From: Streptosporangium violaceochromogenes
GTDB taxonomy: Bacteria; Actinomycetota; Actinomycetes; Streptosporangiales; Streptosporangiaceae
Length of the DNA: 64,000 nt
Assembly (NCBI RefSeq): GCF_014654615.1
Contig: NZ_BNBB01000011.1
Location: 140,079 to 204,078 of the forward strand
Direction of reading: 5' to 3'
The notes beneath the pieces were generated by a model that was not told the origin of the DNA, searched no databases, and worked only from the letters and a program-made list of their open reading frames with translations. Both the position numbers and the translations under genes were made by a program. Every line of letters starts with the position of its first letter. The stretch's first letter is position 1. Shown here piece after piece: positions 53,218 through 61,262 of the stretch.

Positions 53218-53520
53218 GGGGGTACTCCAGGTTCTTCTGTGCGCCTCGGGGATTCGTTTGGGTGACCGTACGGCGCGCCGAAAGAACGGGCCATACGCGC
53301 CCGGTATGACATGTGGGGTGACCCCCCGAGCCGATCCGATCGGCCACGGCCGTACCGGCGCCGCCCCCTCGGGCCTTCCCGGGGGCATCGTGGCCGAGCC
53401 TATGCGGCCACAAACGATCCGAAATCCACCGAGATCGGACATCCCCTCACGGCGACGGCCTTCCCGACGCGCCTGAGCCCTCCCCGGTGTCCGCGACCCG
53501 TCACCCGGTAGGCTGCGATC
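53218..53520. other. Intergenic region, no gene seen
   Basis: GC-rich sequence between the amidohydrolase fragment and a doubtful small frame at 53521. No convincing gene, hairpin or promoter was found. Confidence 0.35.
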
Positions 53521-53766
53521 ATGCCCATCGTCGTGAGCGCCCGTAAGATCAGGGCGAAAATCGCCGACCTGGCATCGTCCCGCGCGCCGCGGCCGTCCGT
53601 CGGCTCATTGCTCCGCGCCGTGCGCCCCGGGAAAATCGTGAAATCCCTCGCGGGAAGGGTTTCCGTCTCCCGGTTGCTGGACGTGCCGGCCCCGTTCTCC
53701 CCGGTCGACGACAGGCCGGCGGACCGCCACCGCCTCTCCGATCACCACGTTCCCCGGACCCACTGA
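53521..53766 (+). CDS. Doubtful 81-residue frame
   Basis: ATG at 53521 encodes MPIVVSARKIRAKIADLASS and a basic, then Pro/Asp/Arg/His-rich sequence. TAGGCT ends six bases upstream and could be a -10 box for a leaderless mRNA. The composition is unconvincing after residue 50 and no family is recognised. Confidence 0.25.
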   Translation: MPIVVSARKIRAKIADLASSRAPRPSVGSLLRAVRPGKIVKSLAGRVSVSRLLDVPAPFSPVDDRPADRHRLSDHHVPRTH

Positions 53767-53998
53767 CCCACTACGCCGCCGCCCCGCTGCCCCACTGAAC
53801 GCGAGGATCGTCTCGCGACGCCCCCTCCCACGCGAGGCACGGCCGGGACACGGCCGGACCGGCTGTTCCCGGGCGGATGCCCCACGGCGAGGGATGCCCC
53901 ACGGCGGGGCGAGCGAACGGGGACGGAAGGGGCCGGCCGTGGACGCGGCACGGCGTCCGCCTCCACGGGGCGTCAACCGGATCGAGCAGGGCGCCACA
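53767..53998. other. Intergenic region with a short duplication
   Basis: GATGCCCCACGGCG occurs twice within 20 bp near 53877-53907. Otherwise nothing is recognised before the ArsR promoter. Confidence 0.35.
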
Positions 53999-54028
53999 TT
54001 GACAGGCAAGTGAAGACTTGCCTATCAT
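53999..54028 (+). promoter_or_regulatory. Consensus promoter of the ArsR/VOC operon
   Basis: A perfect TTGACA (53999-54004) and TATCAT (54023-54028) are 18 bp apart. The predicted start of transcription falls at about the ATG at 54035, so the mRNA should be leaderless. Confidence 0.8.
54004..54023. promoter_or_regulatory. ArsR operator inside the promoter spacer
   Basis: AGGCAAGT and ACTTGCCT form a perfect 8-bp inverted repeat with a 4-bp centre filling the gap between -35 and -10, so a bound repressor would exclude RNA polymerase. Confidence 0.8.
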
Positions 54029-54034
54029 CTCCTC

Positions 54035-54316
54035 ATGGGCGATGTCTTCAAGGCCCTTGCCGATCCCACCCGGCGAACCATTCTCGACGAACTGACCGAG
54101 CGCGACGGCCAGACCTTGTTCGAAATCTGTGTCCGCCTGGCGAATCGCCACCATCTGAATCTGTCCCGGCAGGCCATATCCCAGCATTTGACGGTGCTGG
54201 AGGAGGCCGGGATGATCACGATACGCAGGCAAGGGCGATACAAGTTCCACCACCTCGACACCACTCCCCTGGCCACCATTTTCGAGCGGTGGCCCATCAA
54301 TAGAGAAGGACAATAG
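54035..54316 (+). CDS. ArsR-family winged-helix repressor
   Basis: A 93-residue regulator with FKALADPTRRTILDELTERD at the start and the recognition helix SRQAISQHLTVLEEAGMITI followed by the wing RRQGRYKFHHLD. No metal-binding Cys pair (ELCVCDL type) is present, so it is not a classical metal sensor; it fits the ArsR group paired with VOC or AHSA1 proteins. It is two bases ahead of the VOC gene and probably represses both from the operator in its own promoter. Confidence 0.9.
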   Translation: MGDVFKALADPTRRTILDELTERDGQTLFEICVRLANRHHLNLSRQAISQHLTVLEEAGMITIRRQGRYKFHHLDTTPLATIFERWPINREGQ

Positions 54317-54318
54317 TC

Positions 54319-54705
54319 GTGAAAATCTACGTCACCCATGTATTCGTGGATGACCAGAACAAGGCCCTCGACTTCTACACCGAGGTGCTCGGCTTCATCA
54401 AGAAGCTCGACATCCCGCTGGGCGAGGCCCGGTGGCTGACGGTCGTCTCCCCGGAGGACCCCGAGGGTACGGAACTGCTGCTTGAGCCGGACGGGCACCC
54501 CGCGGTCAAGCCGTACAAGGAGGCACTGGTCTCCGACGGCATTCCGGCCACCTCGTTCCAGGTCGCCGACGTTCAGGCGGAGTACGAGCGGCTGCGCGGG
54601 CTGGGGGTGACGTTCACCCAGGAGCCGACGAAGGCGGGGACGGTGACCATGGCGGTCTTCGACGACACCTGCGGCAACCTGATCCAGATCGTGACCCTGC
54701 ACTGA
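54319..54705 (+). CDS. VOC-family (glyoxalase-like) protein in the ArsR operon
   Basis: A 128-residue VOC protein: VTHVFVDDQNKALDFYTEVL, the ELLLEPDGHPAVK strand, and FDDTCGNLIQIV at the end with the fold's metal-site pattern. Such ArsR-linked VOC proteins are common; the reaction is unknown. GTG at 54319 follows GAGAAGGAC. It is co-transcribed with ArsR. Confidence 0.88.
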   Translation: MKIYVTHVFVDDQNKALDFYTEVLGFIKKLDIPLGEARWLTVVSPEDPEGTELLLEPDGHPAVKPYKEALVSDGIPATSFQVADVQAEYERLRGLGVTFTQEPTKAGTVTMAVFDDTCGNLIQIVTLH

Positions 54706-54992
54706 CCCCGGACCAGCGGCACTCTGCCGTGATCGGGCGAGGCCGGCGGTACCGATCGTCCGACGAGATCGGCGGTCAACCGCCGTCCTTGTACCGGAAA
54801 AACGCGGGCGGCGTCCGATTCCGGTGAGCGACGCGGCCCCGGCCGACGTTGGCCGCGGCGTTTTCCCAAACCTCGGCTCAACCGTTTCCAGGCCCGATCA
54901 ACCGGACTCCGATAAATCATCGAACGGCACAGCCGACACTTAAAGCAAATGCTCGACCCGCAATCACGACTTCAACCGGCAGGAGAGTTGCC

Positions 54993-55427
54993 ATGCGCGT
55001 CAGCAGTACGGTCAAAGCCGGATTACTGGGCCTGACGACCACCGTGGCGTTCACACTGACTTCCCCCCTTCCCCCCGCTCAGGCCGCTCCTCACTCGGTG
55101 CCGGCGGTGGACTCCGCCACCCGCTGCGTGTTCACGCCGCTCCGCCCCTGGGGAAGGTTCGAGGGTGGCAAGTGGCGGATGTACGGCACCGTCAGAAAGA
55201 CATGTGGAGGGTCCCCCTCGGGGAGATGGCGCATGGCGCTCCAGAAGAAAACCAAGATCGTGGGAGTTCCCCACTGGCAGGACCTGGTGAAGCGGACGTT
55301 CCGGAGCGACCAGACAGGGGCGTTCCATCTCCGCGCCACCTGCAAGAGCATGAAGCGGAACACCTTCCGCGTGGTGACGATCGGAACAACCGTGAAGCCC
55401 GGTCCCACGCTCACCGTTCGGTGTTAG
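54993..55427 (+). CDS. Small secreted protein
   Basis: A 144-residue product with a clear signal peptide (MRVSSTVKAGLLGLTTTVAF, cleavage after AQA near 33) and a mature basic domain containing four cysteines (RCVFTPLRPWGRF, VRKTCGGSPSGRWRMAL, RATCKSM, ending VRC), which could form two disulfides. ATG at 54993 follows AGGAGAGTTGCC. No enzyme motif is visible and the family is not recognised. It is a single gene. Confidence 0.72.
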   Translation: MRVSSTVKAGLLGLTTTVAFTLTSPLPPAQAAPHSVPAVDSATRCVFTPLRPWGRFEGGKWRMYGTVRKTCGGSPSGRWRMALQKKTKIVGVPHWQDLVKRTFRSDQTGAFHLRATCKSMKRNTFRVVTIGTTVKPGPTLTVRC

Positions 55428-55890
55428 CGAAAACGCCGCGGGCAGGACGATGGCCCGGCGGGTCGTCATCCGTACGGCAGGCACGGATGGCGGCCCGCAG
55501 GGCGGCGGCACCGGTGGTCTTCCACGGCCGGTGCCGCCGCCGGGACCTGGCGGCCGGCGTGTCGCTCGACGGCGGCCCGCTCGGGAACGAGCCGCGGTTC
55601 GATGGTCCGGCGGGTGTGAAACCGACATGCGTCGACGGGGATCGGGTGAGTGTGACTCCTCTACCGCAGCCACCCCGCAGACGGTCTTCAGCTACCCGGT
55701 CTCACGACGTGAGAACGCTTCCCCCCTGTCCCTTTGGCCGACCTGGATTCCTGTGATCGTTAGCGATCACGCGAGGAGGCCGGGTCGGCACTGGTGGAGT
55801 TGAGCGTCATGGAGCAGTGGTGCCAAGCCGTGCGTGTGACCGTACCGGCCCGCGGGACGGTACGGCGCACAGGTCACGGAAGCCGTGCGA
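55428..55890. other. Intergenic region with a 7-bp hairpin
   Basis: Between the secreted-protein and sulfotransferase genes I see no convincing gene. A perfect GTGATCG/CGATCAC stem with a 4-nt loop at 55753-55770 may be a weak terminator or a binding site. Confidence 0.4.
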
Positions 55891-56799
55891 TCAGCGGTGG
55901 AGCCACTCCAGGAGGTCCGGCGGGGCCAGACGGCTCGCCCGCTCGCGGTAGCGGTCGAGTTCACCGCCACTGAGCACTTCGCGTCCCGAACCGGACACCC
56001 CCCTGCGGAAGAACGCGGTGGTGTCCTTGAAGATGCCGGAGGCGTTCGGCGCCAGTTCGCCGGCGCGGGCGCGCATGCTGCCGAACGTCGCGGCCTCCGC
56101 CAGCACCGGCCACCTGTCCTCCGGCACGCCGATGCCCAGGAACCGGGCGACCCTCCGCATCTGGCCGGTCAGGTCGGCCAGCAGATCGTCGTAGTGCACC
56201 AGCAGGACGTTGGGCTGCCGCAGACGCCGCGTCCAGGCGTCCGACAGGTGCCACATCACCCCCGGCAGCGAGTCCATCGCCTCCATCGGAGAGACGTCCC
56301 TCTCCACCCACCCGAGCAGCCACTCGCGCAGCGGCGAGGGCTTTGGTGGCTTGAAGGGGCCCGGCTGGTTCGTGAGCCGGTGAATCCGCTCTCGGTCGAG
56401 GTTGGCGCCCTGGTGGTAGAGCGAGACGGCCATGTCGAGCGGGTGGCGCGCCACCACGACGTAGGTGGCGCGCTCGTCGATCGGGATGCCGTCAAGCGGC
56501 GTGTGCGTCTTGATGAACCGCCGGTGCCGCTGGGCTTCGAGCCGCGTGTACACCTCGTCTTCAGGGACGACCAGGTGGTCCAGCCACGGCGACATCACCG
56601 GCAGCGGCTCGGGGAGGTCGGGGGTCTGGAAGACCAGCAGCGCGCAGATCATCTGCATCCACGTGGTGCCGCTCTTCGAGCGCGTGCTGATCACGATGTC
56701 GCCCTGCCGGAACGGGAACCCGTTCCATCGGGCACTGTCCTCCTCGGCGGACCGATACCTCACGGGGGACGTGGGGGACGACGTGGAAGACTCTGCCAT
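55891..56799 (-). CDS. PAPS-dependent sulfotransferase
   Basis: A 302-residue cytosolic-type sulfotransferase. The 5'-phosphosulfate loop is STRSKSGTTWMQM near 38-50, the 3'-phosphate-binding segment VVVARHPLDMAVSLYHQ near 115, and the C-terminal FKDTTAFFRRGVSGSG corresponds to the usual FRKGxxGDW region, here diverged (no final W). It transfers sulfate from PAPS to a hydroxyl; acceptor unknown. ATG at 56799 follows AGGAGGAAACGC. It ends a non-mobile stretch; the tRNA-half repeats begin just upstream of it. Confidence 0.88.
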   Translation of the reverse strand: MAESSTSSPTSPVRYRSAEEDSARWNGFPFRQGDIVISTRSKSGTTWMQMICALLVFQTPDLPEPLPVMSPWLDHLVVPEDEVYTRLEAQRHRRFIKTHTPLDGIPIDERATYVVVARHPLDMAVSLYHQGANLDRERIHRLTNQPGPFKPPKPSPLREWLLGWVERDVSPMEAMDSLPGVMWHLSDAWTRRLRQPNVLLVHYDDLLADLTGQMRRVARFLGIGVPEDRWPVLAEAATFGSMRARAGELAPNASGIFKDTTAFFRRGVSGSGREVLSGGELDRYRERASRLAPPDLLEWLHR

Positions 56800-56842
56800 G
56801 CGTTTCCTCCTGCCGGTGCGAAGCTCACGAAACTCTCACGAC

Positions 56843-56875
56843 AGAGGCCCTCCGGGATCGTCCCGAAGGGCCTCT
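56843..56875. terminator. Terminator next to tRNA-half copy 1
   Basis: AGAGGCCCT and AGGGCCTCT (9 bp) enclose a second CGGGA/TCCCG stem. It lies directly downstream of the tRNA 3' half on the minus strand and would have ended the original tRNA transcript. Confidence 0.7.
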
Positions 56876-56883
56876 GAGCTGAA

Positions 56884-56924
56884 GCCGCCTTGGGGAATCG
56901 AACCCCAGACCCCTTCGTCACGAG
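56884..56924 (-). repeat. tRNA-Thr(CGT) 3' half, copy 1, attachment-site-like
   Basis: On the minus strand the sequence runs from a CTCGT anticodon-loop-like stretch through GAAGGGGTC to the T-arm GGGGTTCGATTCCCC and an acceptor-like AAGGCGG. The 5' half of a tRNA is absent. A copy with the same T-arm lies at 60771-60807 in the same orientation; similarity (about 80 percent) continues to 56973. A tRNA cut at the anticodon loop is the usual scar of integrase-mediated insertion. Confidence 0.6.
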
Positions 56925-56975
56925 TGAGAACACGACTGTCCAAAACCGCCCATGACTGTCTTCCGGGCCCGGTGA

Positions 56976-57204
56976 GACGGACTCTACAGGGTTCCTCGGG
57001 CCATGGTCGGCCAGGCCTGTTCGAACCCGATTGACAGCATCCACGTCAGCAAGATCATCTCAACGGCGGATGTCAGGTCGGGAGGCTCACGCCCTGATCA
57101 GACGGTAGACACGGTGCCGTGGGACGTGATCGCGTAAGACGGTGTCGCTGTACGCAATTGCTGTGCACCACCTCTGTGGACGTACCTGCCCGGGGTCCGG
57201 CTGC
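56976..57204. other. Region between tRNA-half copy 1 and the FG-GAP gene
   Basis: No gene seen. It would be one end of the putative integrated element, but no integrase fragment is recognisable. Confidence 0.3.
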
Positions 57205-58575
57205 TTACCAGGCACCGCCGGCGAAACTGCTCTCGTCTCGTCGGCCATCTGTTGCCCACCACAACGACGCGGAGGACGGCATCCAGTACGACGTGAAGGC
57301 CAGCAGTAACTCGTCCCCGCCGTCGTTGTCGTAGTCCGCCGCTCCCCAGGGGAAGGCCGCGCGCTGCTCGTCGCTCAGGTGGTGGCCGTCCGGCCCGACG
57401 GCCGGTGCGGATCGGCGGATCACCTCCCCGCCACGTCGCAGCCCCTCCCGTGCGCCGCGGAGAATCTCGACACCCGCAGCCCCACGGCCGAACGCGAGAT
57501 CGTCACGCCCGTCACCGTCGTAGTCTCCCGCCGCCACTGCGCGGGCCGGGCCGATGTGCCCGAGCACCTGCGGGCCACGCCCGGCCGCGCCGAAGTAGAC
57601 CGTCATCACCCGGTCGACCCCCGGCGGTTCGGTCTCGTAACCAGGCTCGTCGTTACGGCTGCCGTCATCGGCGACCACGACATCACCTCGGCCGTCGCCG
57701 TCGAAGTCCCCGAACGCGGCGGCATTGCCGGCGTTCAGTTTGCGGGCCTGGGAGGACAGCCCAGCGGGTCCGCCCTTGAGCAGCCACGACGGCGTCTGCT
57801 CACCGTCATCGGCCAGGTACACGAGCAGGTCGGTGGCGTGGCCCCCGTTCATTCTGCCGGCGACCAGCCGTCCGGGCTCACCGCCGGCCGGTGAGGGCTG
57901 GATGGTGTGACGACGTGGGGCACCGTCTCGGGTGAAGGGTCCGTACAACACAACAAGTTCGCTGCTGGACCGGCTCTGGCCCGGCAGCGACATCACCAGG
58001 TCCGCGATCCCATCACCGTTGAAGTCCCCCAACACCATCGAGTGGAGGAAGATGTCCAGGGTGACCGGCACCCGGACGGAGGTTGGTCGCGCCGCGGGAT
58101 TCACCCCTTGCGGGCCGCCCCATAAGAGGTACGGCCGGTTAGGCGTCGCCTCGCCGAAAACCACTACGTCGGCGAAGCCGTCGCCGTCCAGGTCGCCGGT
58201 ACCCGTTCTCCGGTCGAAGACCGTACCGGTCGTAACCGTACGAGTAGCGGGGTTGAGCCCGTCCGCCGAGCCGTACACGATCACGAGATCGGTCTTCCCG
58301 CCACCGCGACGGTCCTCGAAAACGAGGTCCGCGAAGCCGTCGCCGTTGACGTCGCCGGGATTGTGGCCGCCCTTGCCCGCGCGCGGCGGAGTCGGTGACG
58401 GCATCGGCTTCGACGGTGAAGTCGGTGACGGCATCGACTCCGGAGACGACGATGACGCGGAAGGTGACACGGAAGGTGGCGCGGCCGGGGATGGGCCCGG
58501 ACCTCGCTCGGCGCCGCACGCACCGAGCACTGACGCGATCAGGACTGTCATCGCAGCCCTGCTCCCGATCTTCAT
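57205..58575 (-). CDS. FG-GAP/VCBS-repeat lipoprotein
   Basis: A 456-residue surface lipoprotein. The signal ends in lipobox VLGAC (Cys near 20), followed by a Ser/Pro-rich linker with PSPT repeats and six or seven FG-GAP blades carrying calcium-binding DxDGDGxxD loops (DVNGDGFADLVF, DLDGDGFADVVV, DFNGDGIADLVM, DFDGDGRGDVVV, DYDGDGRDDLAF), typical of integrin-like beta-propellers. ATG at 58575 follows AAGGAGCGCG. It sits inside the segment between the tRNA-half repeats with transposase scraps directly upstream. Role: extracellular binding, unspecified. Confidence 0.87.
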   Translation of the reverse strand: MKIGSRAAMTVLIASVLGACGAERGPGPSPAAPPSVSPSASSSSPESMPSPTSPSKPMPSPTPPRAGKGGHNPGDVNGDGFADLVFEDRRGGGKTDLVIVYGSADGLNPATRTVTTGTVFDRRTGTGDLDGDGFADVVVFGEATPNRPYLLWGGPQGVNPAARPTSVRVPVTLDIFLHSMVLGDFNGDGIADLVMSLPGQSRSSSELVVLYGPFTRDGAPRRHTIQPSPAGGEPGRLVAGRMNGGHATDLLVYLADDGEQTPSWLLKGGPAGLSSQARKLNAGNAAAFGDFDGDGRGDVVVADDGSRNDEPGYETEPPGVDRVMTVYFGAAGRGPQVLGHIGPARAVAAGDYDGDGRDDLAFGRGAAGVEILRGAREGLRRGGEVIRRSAPAVGPDGHHLSDEQRAAFPWGAADYDNDGGDELLLAFTSYWMPSSASLWWATDGRRDESSFAGGAW

Positions 58576-58587
58576 CGCGCTCCTTCG

Positions 58588-58800
58588 GTAGCCGGCGATC
58601 TGCGCCGTCGGCAGGCCGTGCAGCGACAGCAGGACCATCACCGCGCGGATCGCCGGACGCCAGTGACCTCGCAGTTGTGCGTGTAATTGCTCGATCGAGG
58701 TGGCGGGGGCCTTGGCGAACACGGCGGGTGGACGTTGTGGCAACCTCGATCCAACCCCCGGTAAGGCCCGTGTCAACTCCTCACGCGTCGGCGATCTCAC
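58588..58800 (-). pseudogene. 5' fragment of an IS630-type transposase
   Basis: Read in frame just ahead of the FG-GAP gene: VRSPTREELTRALPG, then WRPAIRAVMVLLSLHGLPTA and QIAGY. This resembles the helix-turn-helix start of actinomycete IS630-type transposases. It breaks off before the catalytic domain. Confidence 0.5.
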
Positions 58801-58899
58801 GCCGGGGCACGTCAAGGTCTCCACCAAAGCCGGGGCGATTCACTTCACACCCGCCCCACCGGTCATCCACACCTCTTGACTTCCCCATTGAGACTCCTT

Positions 58900-58980
58900 G
58901 GATCGCAACAGATCCGGATCGCCATGCTCGATCTGCTCCGCCAGCCACGCGGCGGGGTCCACACTGTTGGGTACGGCCAT
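58900..58980 (-). pseudogene. 5' fragment of an IS256-type transposase
   Basis: ATG at 58980, after AAGGAGAGACAAGCG, gives MAVPNSVDPAAWLAEQIEHG and DPDLLRS, matching the N-terminus of IS256-family transposases; the sequence then diverges. It is a dead fragment. Confidence 0.55.
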
Positions 58981-59192
58981 CGCTTGTCTCTCCTTCGATC
59001 TTGATGTCGCAATCACGAAGGACCATGCGACGGCCGTCTTCATTCACGGCGCCACGCCATCTGGCCGGGGAAACTCATATACCCCTCCTGTGGACGCAAC
59101 CCTGTCCGGCGCCGCTGTACGAGCTGCCGTCCACCTCAGCACTTCGGCCTCCCCCGACTGCCTGGAACGACGAGCAGGCCCGGGCGGCGCGG

Positions 59193-59504
59193 ATGAACGA
59201 TCTGGTGGGCGATGCGATCCGGCCGGTGATCAAGCTTGTCCCCGTGCGGCGGCCGTCCCCCGGCGGGTTCACCCTCGATGACTTCGCCATCGACACCGCC
59301 GACTGGCCTTCCACGGCTCCACCACCCCAGGAATCCTGGCCCACCCCCGGCAACGCGTCCAGGCCACCGCCGCTACCGGCCGACTCCTGCTCGCGAGCCT
59401 CAGTCGGCCTGCGGCATCTACCGCAACGCACCGGCCGGCTGCTCCACTTCGAGCTGCGCGACAGCACCGAGCAAGCCGTCGCCGATCTCCTCTCCCTGAC
59501 GTGA
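59193..59504 (+). CDS. Unrecognised 103-residue frame, possibly a remnant
   Basis: From ATG 59193 the frame gives MNDLVGDAIRPVIKLVPVRR and PSPGGFTLDDFAIDTADWPS, a well-behaved start, then a Pro/Ser-rich middle and LLHFELRDSTEQAVADLLSL. No ribosome site is obvious. It lies among transposase scraps and could be the tail of a larger lost gene. Confidence 0.3.
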   Translation: MNDLVGDAIRPVIKLVPVRRPSPGGFTLDDFAIDTADWPSTAPPPQESWPTPGNASRPPPLPADSCSRASVGLRHLPQRTGRLLHFELRDSTEQAVADLLSLT

Positions 59505-59969
59505 AGACCCACTCTCACTTCCTCGGTATCGAAAATCTGTAGTGACTGAAGTAGACATCCGAGTCGAGTGGCGATAGAGTTTCTGACATCGCAGGGAACG
59601 GATCCACGAGGGCAGAACCCAGGCATCATGACGAACTGCCCGGACGGATGTGGATAGCAGTAGACGACGCAGGTGAAGGGCAGAAGGTCGGACGTGCCAG
59701 GGCCGATGCAAGTGAAGGGCCCCGGCCGTGGACGCGCTGCCGCGTGGTGTACGAGATCGAAGAAGTAGGGACAAGCGAAAGGGGTGTTGAACGCCATCAG
59801 GATCGCCTGTTGCCGGCTGAAGTTTGCCGCACGGGTACCGCAGCTCCACAGATTGGACGGTGGTCTACGGTCACGCATATGCGATCCCCGCATTCCCGCC
59901 CTCACCGGGCGGCCACATGCGGAAGCAGGTAAGCCGGCCAGACGGCCGGTAGATGGTGTTGAACCTCGT
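59505..59969. other. Lower-GC stretch, no confident gene
   Basis: A minus-strand frame (about 59805 to 59530) gives MAFNTPFACPYFFDLVHHAA and a Cys/Pro/Phe-rich sequence, but its ribosome site is weak and no family is recognised. The stretch is less GC-rich than average, consistent with foreign origin. Confidence 0.3.
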
Positions 59970-59999
59970 GGGCCCCGGCGCGTTATGGCGCCGGGGCCC
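59970..59999 (+). terminator. Perfect hairpin before the MerR gene
   Basis: A 12-bp stem (GGGCCCCGGCGC and complement) with a 6-nt loop ends 23 bp before the MerR ATG. It may terminate upstream transcription or act in the leader. Confidence 0.6.
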
Positions 60000-60022
60000 C
60001 TGTTGGCGTTTGGGAAGGTTAT

Positions 60023-60472
60023 ATGGATCAAGCACCGATAGCGTCGGCCGTCCGACCGAGCCCCCCGCTCCGAGGCACCGCCGATAAGGCCCACCCGGCC
60101 GGGAGTGCCCCGAAGCTCACCGCCGCATCGGGCGACACTTCCAACCACCGGTTCGACGACGAGGACTACCCCGCCTACAGCATGGGCCGGGCCGCCGAAA
60201 TCCTTGGCGTCACCCCGGCGTTCCTGCGCAGCCTGGGAACCGCCAAGCTGATCGAGCCGCAGCGCTCCGACGGCGGCCACCGCCGTTATTCGCGCTACCA
60301 GCTGCGCCTGGCCGCCCGCGCCCGGGAACTCGTCGACCAGGGCACCGCCCTGGAGGCCGCCTGCCGCATCATCATCTTGGAAGACCAACTGGCCGAAGCC
60401 CTGCGCATCAACGCCGAACTGCAACAGACCCGCGACCAGCGGCCTGGGAACGCCGACCGCCGCTCGACATGA
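60023..60472 (+). CDS. MerR-family regulator
   Basis: A 149-residue protein with a 50-residue disordered start, then the MerR helix-turn-helix and wing: YSMGRAAEILGVTPAFLRSL, IEPQRSDGGHRRYSRYQLRL, and a short dimerisation helix. No Cys metal site follows. ATG at 60023 follows GGAAGG. It lies in the 3.9-kb segment between the tRNA-half repeats; small MerR-like proteins often control excision or transfer in actinomycete integrative elements, which would suit, but this is inference. Confidence 0.85.
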   Translation: MDQAPIASAVRPSPPLRGTADKAHPAGSAPKLTAASGDTSNHRFDDEDYPAYSMGRAAEILGVTPAFLRSLGTAKLIEPQRSDGGHRRYSRYQLRLAARARELVDQGTALEAACRIIILEDQLAEALRINAELQQTRDQRPGNADRRST

Positions 60473-60713
60473 GGTCGGCGGCCCGCCCCCTCATCGGCAA
60501 CCCAGTAGTTCGCGGCCCCCTGTCCCACAGCGGCAGGGCGGCCGGGCCTGGCGGCTGACCGCTCATCGCGTATCTACCCGGCGCGTGCGGGAGCGACCGC
60601 CGATCCGGCGTTACCATCGTTGATCTTGCCGAGAAATCGATGGCGGTCTCAAGAGATCAACTCTGTCGTGGAGAAACCACCGGGTCCACGGGGCTGTCAG
60701 CAAGGGTGTTGGC

Positions 60714-60748
60714 AAAAGGCCCTCACCGGGATCCGGTGAGGGCCTTTT
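60714..60748. terminator. Terminator next to tRNA-half copy 2
   Basis: A perfect 16-bp stem (AAAAGGCCCTCACCGG and complement) with a 3-nt loop. It occupies the same place relative to copy 2 as the 56843 hairpin does to copy 1 and ends in four T residues on either strand. Confidence 0.8.
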
Positions 60749-60770
60749 CGGCCTGGAGCCGCCCTGGGGA

Positions 60771-60807
60771 CCTTGGGGAATCGAACCCCAGGCCCCTTCA
60801 TTACGAG
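60771..60807 (-). repeat. tRNA-Thr(CGT) 3' half, copy 2, attachment-site-like
   Basis: The minus strand reads CTCGTAATGAAGGGGCC, then the T-arm GGGGTTCGATTCCCC and AAGG. The 20-nt T-arm block is identical to copy 1 at 56888-56907; gap-free similarity of about 80 percent (17 mismatches in 86 by hand) extends to about 60856, beyond the tRNA part. No complete tRNA fold is possible because the 5' half is unrelated. Confidence 0.6.
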
Positions 60808-60832
60808 TTGGATCACGACCGTCCAGGACCGT

Positions 60833-61030
60833 TCATCGTCGTCTTTCGGGCCTGGTCGATCGAGTGTTCGGATAGTCGGCCAAGGCCGCCGTCAACCGCC
60901 GCCACACCATCCCGACCCGTGACACGCCCGACTCATCCCCGGTGACGGGCCGCATCTTCCGCGACGCGGCGAACACCAGCGCCGCAGCTGCCGGGAGACA
61001 CAGCTCGGTGATCCCCCACCCACCGACCAC
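60833..61030 (-). CDS. Doubtful small membrane protein adjoining tRNA-half copy 2
   Basis: A 65-residue frame with one hydrophobic segment (ITELCLPAAAALVFAASRKM) and a basic tail that ends beside the tRNA-half repeat. No ribosome site is evident. It may be the end of a larger lost gene of the mobile element. Confidence 0.25.
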   Translation of the reverse strand: MVGGWGITELCLPAAAALVFAASRKMRPVTGDESGVSRVGMVWRRLTAALADYPNTRSTRPERRR

Positions 61031-61091
61031 CGCACCGAACCCGCCAGCGCTGAACAGCGGGATCGTCTCGCCGTAGATTCCCCTCCCCCCC

Positions 61092-61244
61092 CTACAACCA
61101 GGCGAGAAGCTCGATGACCGTGATCAGGATGAGGAGCCCCGCCACCCTCCGGCCCGTCACCCCGAGATCCCTGCGGCCGAGACACGCAAGAAGGCCTAGA
61201 AGGACCACGAGAGCCGGAACCGCCCAATCCTCCGTGATCTCCAT
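61092..61244 (-). CDS. Possible 50-residue membrane protein
   Basis: ATG at 61244 follows GAAGTGGTC and encodes two short hydrophobic stretches (WAVPALVVLLGLLACLG; AGLLILITVIELLAWL) joined by a basic loop. The composition is that of a real small membrane protein. Function unknown. Confidence 0.4.
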   Translation of the reverse strand: MEITEDWAVPALVVLLGLLACLGRRDLGVTGRRVAGLLILITVIELLAWL

Positions 61245-61262
61245 GACCACTTCGAGATCACG

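Noticed and set aside
55450..55803. 117-codon plus-strand frame after the secreted protein
   Set aside because: Gly/Arg/Pro-rich translation with no ribosome site; treated as intergenic.
56760..57044. Possible coding frame through tRNA-half copy 1
   Set aside because: Its translation is that of a tRNA T-arm read through; no ribosome site or domain.
59530..59805. Cys/Phe/Pro-rich minus-strand frame
   Set aside because: Weak ribosome site and no family; kept only as a note on a lower-GC stretch.
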